A stretch of 64,000 nucleotides of DNA from Streptomyces sp. 135 (GTDB lineage Bacteria; Actinomycetota; Actinomycetes; Streptomycetales; Streptomycetaceae): contig NZ_CP075691.1 of the NCBI RefSeq assembly GCF_020026305.1, forward strand, positions 7,929,415 through 7,993,414. Direction: 5' to 3'. The notes beneath the pieces were generated by a model. It saw only the letters and a list, made by a program, of their open reading frames with translations, searched no databases and was not told the DNA's origin. Of the stretch, positions 36,301 to 42,300 are shown piece after piece. Within the stretch, counting starts at the first letter, position 1. Every line of letters starts with the position of its first letter. The position numbers and the translations under genes were made by a program.

Positions 36301-39075
36301 CGTGATGGTGTTCTGGAGTTTGTGGGGCGGGTCGATGACCAGGTGAAGGTGCGGGGCTTCCGTATTGAACTGGGTGAGGTCGAGGCGGCGTTGACGGGCT
36401 GCGTGGGTGTGGCCCGTGCGGTCGCGGTGGTCCGGGGGGATGTGGCGGGGGACCGTCGGTTGGTTGCCGGTGTGCTTCCCGAGGATGGTGTGGTTCTCGA
36501 TTTGAGTGCGGTGCGTGTGGAGTTGGGGCGGCGTCTGCCGGATTACATGGTTCCCGCGCTGGTGGTGCTGGATGAGGTGCCGTTGACGCCGAACGGGAAG
36601 GTGGACCGGCGGGCTTTGCCGGAGCCTGAGGCGGTTGTGGTTTCCGGGCGTGGGCCGCGTTCTCCTCGGCAGGAGATTCTGTGTGGTCTGTTCGCCGAGG
36701 TGCTGGGTGTGCCGGCGGTGGGTATTGACGATGACTTCTTTGCTCTGGGTGGGCATTCGTTGTTGGCGACGCGTCTGGTGGGTCGGGTGCGTGCTGTTCT
36801 GGGTGTTGAGTTGTCGGTGCGGCAGTTATTCGAGGCTCCGACGGTCGCGGGGTTGGATCGTGTGGTGGAGGGTGCGGGCCGTAGTCGTGTGCCGGTGCTG
36901 CGGGCGGGGGGTCGTCCGGGGCGGTTGCCGTTGTCGTTCGGTCAGCAGCGGTTGTGGTTCTTGCATCAGTTGGAGGGGCCGGGGGCGGCGTACAACGTGC
37001 CGTTGGCGTTGCGGTTGAGCGGCCGGCTGGACCGGGGGGCCCTGCGGTTGGCGCTGGGTGATGTCGTGGCGCGGCACGAGAGCCTGCGCACGATCTTCGC
37101 CGAAGACCCACAGGGGCCGTACCAGGTCATACGTGCAGTGGCCGACTGCGAATCAGAGTTGGCGGTGGTCCGCTGCTCGGAGGGCGAGCTGGCGGCGGAA
37201 CTGGCGGTTGCCTCACGTCACGCTTTCGACCTCGAACGAGAACTCCCGCTACGAGCGGTGCTGTTCGAGCTCGATGCCGAGGAGCACGTGCTGCTCGTGC
37301 TGGTGCACCACATCGCGAGCGATGGCTGGTCAGTGCGCCCACTGGTGCGTGACCTGAGTATCGCGTATGGGGCCAGGGTGAATGACGTCCTGCCCGAGTG
37401 GCCCATGCTGCCGGTCCAGTACGCGGACTTCGCGGTGTGGCAGCGGGATCTCCTCGGTTCGGAGGATGACCCGGACAGCGTGGTCGCGGCACAGATCGCG
37501 TATTGGCGGGAGCGGTTGGCGGGGTTGCCGGCGGAGATCGAGCTGCCGGTGGATCGTTCGCGTCCGGCGGTGGCGAGTTACCGGGGTGGCCGGGTGGATT
37601 TCGTGGTGCCCGTGGATGTGATGGAGCGGGTGGCGGGGTTCGCGCGGGAGTCGGGTGCGAGTGTGTTCATGGTGTTGCAGGCGGCGTTGGGTGTGTTGCT
37701 CGCGCGTTCAGGCGCGGGCGGGGATATTCCGATCGGCACCCCTGTCGCCGGGCGTGGTGATGATGCGGTGGATGACTTGGTGGGGTTGTTCATCAACAGT
37801 CTGGTGCTGCGTACGGATGTGTCGGGGGATCCGACGTTCCGTGAGTTGGTGGCGCGGGTGCGGGAGACGGATCTGGAGGCGTACGCGCATCAGGATCTGC
37901 CCTTCGAGCGGCTGGTGGAGATCCTCAACCCCGAGCGGTCCCTGTCCCGCCACCCCCTCTTCCAGGTCATGCTCACGCTCAATAACGCTCCGGAAAACGG
38001 CATGCTGCCCGTTCTTCCGGAGCTTTCCGTCAGCCCGATAGGGACAGACACCGAGAGCGCCAAGGTCGATCTCTCCTTTGCCTTCTCGCCCGACTCTTCT
38101 TCTGGTTTGCGGGGTGGGTTGACGTTTGCGGCGGATTTGTTTGATCGGCGGTCTGCTGAGTTGTTGGTGGAGCGTTTGCTGTGGTTGTTGGGTGTGGCGG
38201 TGGATTCCCCGGATGTGCCGGTGGGTGGGCTTGATGTATTGGTGCCTGAGGAGCGGTGTCGGGTTCTGGAGGAGTGGAATGCGACGGGTGCAGCCCTGCC
38301 GGAGGCGTCGTTGGCGGGGTTGTTCGAGGAGTGGGTGGTGCGGGATCCGGGTGCTGTGGCGGTGGAGTTCGAGGGTGGTGTGGTGTCGTATGGGGAGTTG
38401 GATGGGCGGGCGAATCGTTTGGCGCGGTTTTTGAGGTTGTTGGGGGTGGGTGGGGAGTCGCGTGTGGTGGTGGCGTTGCCGCGGTCGGTGGATGCGGTGG
38501 TGGCGTTTTTGGGGGTGTTGAAGGCGGGGGGCACGTATGTGCCGGTGGATCCGTCGTATCCGGTGGAGCGGATTGCTTTTGTGGTGGGGGATTGTGCGCC
38601 GTCGGTGGTGATTTCGGTGTCGGGGGCCGGGGTTGCCGGGTGTGGGGGTGTGCCGGTGGTTTTGTTGGATGATCCGGTGGTGGTGTCGCGGCTTGGTGAG
38701 GTTTCTTCGGGTTCTTTGGGGGTGGTTTCTGGTCGGGAGCAGGCGGCGTATGTGTTGTATACGTCGGGGTCGACGGGGCGGCCGAAGGGTGTGGTGGTGT
38801 CGCAGGGTGGTGTGGTGAATGTGTTGGCGGGTTTGCGGGGTGTGGTGGGTTCGGGTTCGGGTCGTGTTCTGGCGTTGACGACTTTTGCTTTTGATATTGC
38901 GGTGTTGGAGTTGTTCGGTCCGTTGACGGCGGGTGGTTGTGTGGTTCTGGCGTCTTCGGAAGTGGTGGGTGATGCGGGGTTGTTGGTGGATTTGGTGGTG
39001 TCGTCGGTGTGTCGGTGGTGCAGGCGACGCCGTCGTTGTGGCGGGAGATCCTGGCGGTTGCGGGGGATCGGCTGA
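27382..39075 (+). CDS. NRPS subunit 2, first part: C-A-T x3, then C and most of A (ends at a frameshift)
   Basis: Start is GTG 27382 (AAGGGA upstream), not the TTG at 27343. Domains by approximate nucleotide: C of D-donor type 27412-28660 (HHAVVDG); A 28760-30270, code DLTKVGAVNK (Asp, as in daptomycin/CDA-type codes recalled); T 30310-30530; C 30560-31900; A 31955-33430, code DILQLGVVWK (Gly); T 33450-33670; C 33700-35050 (HHIAGDGQS); A 35130-36620, code DVWHVSLVDK (Ser); T 36640-36870; C 36900-38240; A from 38300, the same Gly type. At 39006 one G is missing compared with two other copies of the same sequence, so the frame ends at 39075 inside the A domain. The protein almost certainly continues at 39009-44855. 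Contains the TTA codon at 36826. Confidence 0.93.
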   Translation: MVNARAQSIEDILPVTALQEGMIFHHVYDEGAPDSYVAQVAFDLDGALDEAALRAAAAELLRRHANLRSSFRQRRTGEWVRLLRRRVRLPWHRHDLSRLPAAERQEALEAEVTADRLRRFDLGAAPLIRFTLLRLGQESFRFVLTAHHAVVDGWSMAVLLRELLVLYRNGAVSDELPAVRPHRDHLAWLRTRDRAAAERAWGEALAELPGPCLLAPGASPATVLPERLDFALDEETGAALVNVARARGITLNTALQCAWALVLGGLTGRDDVVFGMTVSGRPAELDGAEHMVGLFINTVPFRVRLRPEESLSGLLVRVQQEQARMLDHHHLGLTEIQRAAGMDELFDAGMVFENFPRHTDDGDGAALRVRDVRSRNATHYPLTLISGTGERIGGRLVHRPDLFGADRVQKIAEVLTRVLRTMARAPERLVGGVDVSLPGEGLLLAEWNDTAADVPWASLPALFEEQAARAREAVAVESAGEAVSYGELDARANRLARHLGSLGVATESRVVVALPRSVDAVVALLAVSKAGAAYVPVDPSYPAERIAFMLEDCEPAAVISSSDTGVVPGGSVSCGPVPCTGPTEGTDCAGHDDAPLVLLDAPELAARLAGLPSTPPDVLERRPDQAAYVVYTSGSTGRPKGVVVEHRSLGAYLLRNRQTYAGVTGNSVLHTSLSFDLTVTALFTPLVSGGRVRLDDLEDGAGATLLKVTPSHLALMEDHENVVAPAGTLVVGGEALTGEVLDAWRRRHPDVTVYNAYGPTEATVNCTEWRLDPGGTTPRGAVPIGTPFQNTRVFVLDSFLRQVPVGVPGELYVAGAPLARGYWGRSDVTAERFVACPFGGAGERMYRTGDVVRWRDAGVLEYVGRVDDQVKVRGFRIELGEVEAALAGCGGVARAVATVRVNDEADRRLVGYVTAEPGAVVDGAALRAQCARSLPEYMVPSAVVVLDALPLTPHGKVDRGALPEPGVRVVRGRGPRSPREDILCGLFAEVLGVPAVGIDDDFFALGGHSLLATRLVGRVRAVLGVELSVRQLFEAPTVAGLDGVLDRAGRGRVPVVRAQVRPERLPLSFGQERLWFLHQLEGPGAAYNVPSAVRLSGELDREALRLALGDVVGRHESLRTVFAEDARGAYQVVRDAGVEVPWTVAQVTEGELPERLATAARHAFDLSTEIPVSAALFELGPEDHVLLLLVHHIATDGWSLRPLVRDLTSAYEARVAGREPRWPDLPVQYADFAVWQRQLLGSEDDPGSLVSAQIAYWRERLAGLPAEIELPVDRSRPAVASYRGGRVDFVVPVDVMERVAGFARESGASVFMVLQAALGVLLSRSGAGEDIPIGTPVAGRGDDAVDDLVGLFINSLVLRTDVSGDPTFRELVARVRETDLEAYAHQDLPFERLVEILNPERSLSRHPLFQVMLILNNQTPAGVESNASHLDVSEIRATHDAARFDLTFEFAQMDPENGLRGGLTFALDVFERWSAELLAERLVWLLGVLVGSPDVPVGGLDVLVPGERGRVLEGWNDTAAEAPEASLVGLFEEQVRCASGAVAVECGGEAVSYGELDGRANRLARFLRLLGVGGESRVVVALPRSVDAVVAFLGVLKAGGTYVPVDPSYPVERIAFVVGDCVPSVVISVSGAGVAGCGGVPVVLLDDPVVVSRLGEVSSGSLGVVSGREQAAYVLYTSGSTGRPKGVVVSQGGVVNVLAGLRGVVGSGSGRVLALTTFAFDIAVLELFGPLTAGGCVVLASSEVVGDAGLLVDLVVSSGVSVVQATPSLWREILAVAGDRLKHVHALVGGEALPGDVAGLLVGSVASVVNVYGPTETTVWSTSGVVVSGSDVFIGRPLANTRVFVLDAFLRPVPVGVAGELYVAGAGVARGYWGRSDVTAERFVACPFGGVGERMYRTGDVVRWRDAGVLEYVGRVDDQVKVRGFRIELGEVEAALAGCAGVARAVAVVREDTAGDRRLVAGVLPEDGMILDLSAVRAQVGRRLPDYMIPALVVLDEVPLTPNGKVDRRALPEPRVEAVAGRGPRSPREDVLCGLFAEVLGVPAVGIDDDFFALGGHSLLATRLVGRVRAVLGVELSVRQLFEAPTVAGLDGVLDGAGRGRVPVVRAQVRPERLPLSFGQERLWFLHQLEGPGAAYNVPLALRLSGRLDREALRLALGDVVARHESLRTIFAEDTEGPYQVVLDAGVAVPWSVSSCGREELSERLEEAARYAFDLTVDVPVRATLFELGPDEHALLLLVHHIAGDGQSVGPLRRDLVAAYEARVASREPRWSDLPVQYADFAVWQREMLGWEDDPDSLVSAQIAYWRERLADLPAEIELPADRPRSATASHRGARVTFSVPADVHAGIQMFALSTNTTVFMVLQAALGVLLARSGAGDDIPIGTPVAGRGDDAVDDLVGLFINSLVLRTDVSGDPTFRELVARVRETDLEAYAHQDLPFERLVEILNPERSLSRHPLFQVMLTLNNADATPAPEHGEGTDAAGALDVVLHPVETGTVRYDLNFHLGEHRDTGGLRGVLDFSTDRFDRESAQLLADRLVRLLTVIAESPDVPVSRADMLLEGERRQILEKWNDTAAERAGTAETSLSELFEQQAARTPDSCALQFEDSALSYRELDTRANRLAHLLRSMGAGPESRVAVAIPRSLDLVVALLAVLKVGGAYLPVDSEYPAERIAFMLADAEPTALLTTRQLKGGLPAPTGLQVVVVDDPATRRQTESFTGEHPPLALVSSSQAAYLIYTSGSTGEPKGVLVPHRGIVNRLRWMQDEYGLTSRDRVLQKTPASFDVSVWEFFWPLLSGATLVLARPGGHREPAYLSGLIQSAGITTVHFVPSMLDAFLREPTAAACTGLKRVVCSGEALSAATEELFHRTLGVELHNLYGPTEAAVDVTYWHCEDDGPDRPAPIGKPVANTRVFVLDAFLRPVPVGVAGELYVAGVQVARGYWGRGALTAERFVACPFGGVGERMYRTGDVVRWRRDGVLEFVGRVDDQVKVRGFRIELGEVEAALTGCVGVARAVAVVRGDVAGDRRLVAGVLPEDGVVLDLSAVRVELGRRLPDYMVPALVVLDEVPLTPNGKVDRRALPEPEAVVVSGRGPRSPRQEILCGLFAEVLGVPAVGIDDDFFALGGHSLLATRLVGRVRAVLGVELSVRQLFEAPTVAGLDRVVEGAGRSRVPVLRAGGRPGRLPLSFGQQRLWFLHQLEGPGAAYNVPLALRLSGRLDRGALRLALGDVVARHESLRTIFAEDPQGPYQVIRAVADCESELAVVRCSEGELAAELAVASRHAFDLERELPLRAVLFELDAEEHVLLVLVHHIASDGWSVRPLVRDLSIAYGARVNDVLPEWPMLPVQYADFAVWQRDLLGSEDDPDSVVAAQIAYWRERLAGLPAEIELPVDRSRPAVASYRGGRVDFVVPVDVMERVAGFARESGASVFMVLQAALGVLLARSGAGGDIPIGTPVAGRGDDAVDDLVGLFINSLVLRTDVSGDPTFRELVARVRETDLEAYAHQDLPFERLVEILNPERSLSRHPLFQVMLTLNNAPENGMLPVLPELSVSPIGTDTESAKVDLSFAFSPDSSSGLRGGLTFAADLFDRRSAELLVERLLWLLGVAVDSPDVPVGGLDVLVPEERCRVLEEWNATGAALPEASLAGLFEEWVVRDPGAVAVEFEGGVVSYGELDGRANRLARFLRLLGVGGESRVVVALPRSVDAVVAFLGVLKAGGTYVPVDPSYPVERIAFVVGDCAPSVVISVSGAGVAGCGGVPVVLLDDPVVVSRLGEVSSGSLGVVSGREQAAYVLYTSGSTGRPKGVVVSQGGVVNVLAGLRGVVGSGSGRVLALTTFAFDIAVLELFGPLTAGGCVVLASSEVVGDAGLLVDLVVSSVCRWCRRRRRCGGRSWRLRGIG
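31309..31620 (+). repeat. 3' C-domain DNA block present in five copies
   Basis: About 310 bp encoding the stretch from VFMVLQAALG to HPLFQVML. Near-identical copies lie at 34462-34768, 37663-37974, 40809-41120 and 48740-49051. The last two extend leftwards to about 40508 and 48446. The equivalent part of subunit 1 (5840-6150, 7770-8080) is clearly more diverged. Confidence 0.85.
32038..32980 (+). repeat. Gly A-domain DNA repeat, copy 1
   Basis: Near-identical at the DNA level to the part of copy 2 at 38389-39330. Third codon positions are T-rich (TTG, GGT, GTT) unlike most of the cluster, so the copies share one recent origin. Confidence 0.85.
36826..36828 (+). other. In-frame TTA leucine codon in NRPS subunit 2
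   Basis: Codon for Leu of RQLFE in a T domain; the other copies of this T domain use CTG or TTG. In Streptomyces TTA needs the bldA tRNA, so translation of the whole subunit may depend on bldA. This is the only in-frame TTA noticed in the major genes. Confidence 0.85.
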
Positions 39076-39330
39076 AGCATGTTCACGCTTTGGTGGGGGG
39101 TGAGGCGTTGCCGGGTGATGTGGCGGGGTTGTTGGTGGGTTCGGTGGCGTCGGTGGTGAATGTGTATGGGCCGACGGAGACGACGGTGTGGTCGACGAGT
39201 GGGGTGGTGGTGTCGGGTTCGGATGTTTCTATTGGTCGGCCGCTGGCGAATACGCGGGTGTTTGTGCTCGACGCGTTCCTGCGGCCGGTGCCGGTGGGTG
39301 TCGCTGGTGAGTTGTATGTGGCGGGTGCGG
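38294..39330 (+). repeat. Gly A-domain DNA repeat, copy 2
   Basis: Matches copy 1 from 38389 onward and copy 3 (46230-47016) from 38294 to 39079 with only a few base differences. It carries the one-base deletion at 39006. Confidence 0.85.
39005..39008 (+). other. Frameshift: one G missing in a G-run
   Basis: Here TCGTCGG-TGTGTC is found where the two sister copies (near 32655 and 46940) have TCGTCGGGTGTGTC. The loss breaks subunit 2. The reading frame resumes perfectly downstream, with intact domains to 44855, which points to a sequencing or assembly error within a repeat or a very recent mutation. Confidence 0.9.
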
Positions 39331-42300
39331 GGGTTGCGCGGGGGTATTGGGGTCGGGCGGGTTTGACGGCGGAGCGTTTTGTGGCGTGTCCGTTTGGTGG
39401 TGTGGGTGAGCGGATGTATCGCACGGGTGATGTGGTGCGGTGGCGTGACGCTGGGGTGTTGGAGTACGTGGGGCGGGTCGATGACCAGGTGAAGGTGCGG
39501 GGCTTCCGTATTGAACTGGGTGAGGTCGAGGCGGCGTTGGCGGGCTGCGTGGGTGTGGCCCGTGCGGTCGCGGTGGTCCGGGGGGATGCGGCGGGGGACC
39601 GTCGGTTGGTTGCCGGTGTGCTTCCTGAGGATGGTGTGGTTCTGGATTTGAGTGCGGTGCGTGTGGAGTTGGGGCGGCGTCTGCCGGATTACATGGTTCC
39701 CGCGCTGGTGGTGCTGGATGAGGTGCCGTTGACGCCGAATGGGAAGGTGGACCGGCGGGCTTTGCCGGAGCCTGAGGCGGTTGTGGTTTCCGGGCGTGGG
39801 CCGCGTTCTCCTCGGCAGGAGATTCTGTGTGGCCTGTTCGCCGAGGTGCTGGGTGTGCCGGCGGTGGGTATTGACGATGACTTCTTTGCTCTGGGTGGGC
39901 ATTCGTTGTTGGCGACGCGTCTGGTGGGTCGGGTGCGTGCTGTTCTGGGTGTTGAGTTGTCGGTGCGGCAGTTGTTCGAGGCTCCGACGGTCGCGGGGTT
40001 GGATCGTGTGGTGGAGGGTGCGGGCCGTAGTCGTGTGCCGGTGCTGCGGGCGGGGGGTCGTCCGGGGCGGTTGCCGTTGTCGTTCGGTCAGCAGCGGTTG
40101 TGGTTCTTGCATCAGTTGGAGGGGCCGGGGGCGGCGTACAACGTGCCGTTGGCGTTGCGGTTGAGCGGCCGGCTGGACCGGGAGGCGCTGCGGCTGGCGC
40201 TGGGTGATGTCGTGGCGCGGCACGAGAGCCTGCGCACGGTCTTCGCCGAAGACGCCCAAGGCCCCTACCAAGTGGTACGTGACGTAGTCGACAGCGAACC
40301 GGAGGTCGTCAGCGTCCGCGTCTCGGCGGAGGAACTGGCGACGGAACTGGCAGCCGCAGCGCGGCACCCCTTCGACCTGACGAGGTTCCCGCCTCTTCGG
40401 ACGATGCTGTTCGAGCTGGACGCCGACGAGCATGTGTTGCTCCTGCTGGTGCATCACATCGCGAGCGACGGGTGGTCGGTCCGTCCCCTGGTGCGTGACG
40501 TGAGTGCCGCGTATGGGGCGAGGGCGAGCGGTCAGTCCCCGCGGTGGCCGGTGTTGCCGGTGCAGTATGCGGATTTCGCGGTGTGGCAGCGGGAGCTGCT
40601 GGGCTCGGAGGACGATCCGGAGAGCCTGGTCTCGGCGCAGGTCGCGTACTGGTGTGAGCAGCTCGCAGACCTGCCCGCGGAGATCGCGCTGCCTGCTGAC
40701 CGTCCGCGTCCACCGGTTCCCTCGCAGCGTGGTGATCGGGTGGAGTTCACCGTGCCCGCGGCTGTGCACGCCGGCGTGGCGAGGCTGGCTCGTGAGTGCG
40801 GTGCGAGTGTGTTCATGGTGTTGCAGGCGGCGTTGGGTTTGTTGCTCGCGCGTTCAGGCGCGGGTGAGGACATACCCATCGGCACCCCTGTCGCCGGGCG
40901 TGGTGATGATGCGGTGGATGACTTGGTGGGGTTGTTCATCAACAGTCTGGTGTTGCGTACGGATGTGTCGGGGGATCCGACGTTCCGTGAGTTGGTGGCG
41001 CGGGTGCGGGAGACGGATCTGGAGGCGTACGCGCATCAGGATCTGCCCTTCGAGCGGCTGGTGGAGATCCTCAACCCCGAGCGGTCCCTGTCCCGCCACC
41101 CCCTCTTCCAAGTCATGCTCACCCTCAACAACACGGATGTGGCCTCCGCGTCCCAGCAAATCCAAGAGCTGGCAGGGCTGGAGGTGCGGCCGCAGCCGGT
41201 GGAAACCGGCGAGGCCAAGAACGACCTCACCTTCGCCTTCGTCGGCCTGCCCGCTGCCGAGAGCCCCGGCGGCGGAACCCCCGAACGCGACGGCCTCCAC
41301 GGCATCCTGGAGTACAACACCGACCTGTTCGACCGGGCGACCTGCGCCGCGCTCGCCGAACGCCTCGTACACCTCCTGGCCTCACTCGCCGCCGACCCCG
41401 AGCAGCGACTGGACGCCTACGACGTCCTCACCCCGACTGAGCGGCACGACGTCGTGCACGGCTGGAACGACACACGTCACGCCGTGGCCGCCACCACGGT
41501 GACAGCGATGTTCGACGCCTGCGTGGCGTCCGCCCCGAACGACCCGGCCGTAGTCTTCGGCACCACGACGCTGACCTACGCCGACCTGGACCGGCGCGCC
41601 GACCGCCTGGCCCGCCTCCTCGTCGAACGGGGCATCGGACCGGAGACGTTCGTGGGCATCGCCCTGGAGCGCTCCGAGGCGTGGGTGGTGGCGATCCTGG
41701 CGGTCCTCAAGGCGGGCGGCGCGTTCCTGCCCCTCGACCCCGGATACCCGGACGACCGCCTGCGCTTCATGCTCCAGGACAGCACGCCGGAGCTGGTCAT
41801 CACCGCGGAGGGCCTGCGCCAGCGGATCGCGTACGAGGACACGCCCCTGCTGATCCTGGACGCGCCGGAGGTGACGACGGCGCTGACGGCCGACCTCGAC
41901 CCTGACCCCGACCCTCACCACGACCTCGTCCCTCACCTCGATCCCGCCCCCCACATCGACCCCGATCCCGACCAAGGCGCTGGGCTCGGGACCAGCCACA
42001 CCGCGACCCCCACAGGCCCGGACAGCGCCGCCTACGTCATCTACACCTCCGGCTCGACCGGCCGCCCCAAGGGCGTGGTGATCCCGCACGGCGGTCTGCC
42101 GAGCATGGTGTCCACCGCCGTCGACCGCTGGGAGCTGGGGCGCGGCAGCCGCGTCCTGCAAATAGCGTCCACCAGCTTCGACGCCTCCCTGTGGGACGTG
42201 TTCGGTGCGCTGCTCTCCGGGGCGACGCTCGTCCTGGCACCGGCGGACCAGGCCCTGGGCGAGGACCTGACCCGGTTCGTCGCCACCGCGGGTGTCACCC

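Noticed and set aside
39009..39075. True two-gene arrangement or programmed frameshift in subunit 2
   Set aside because: The break falls inside an A domain and differs by one G from two intact copies; no slippery site or ribosome site was seen. Error or mutation is simpler.
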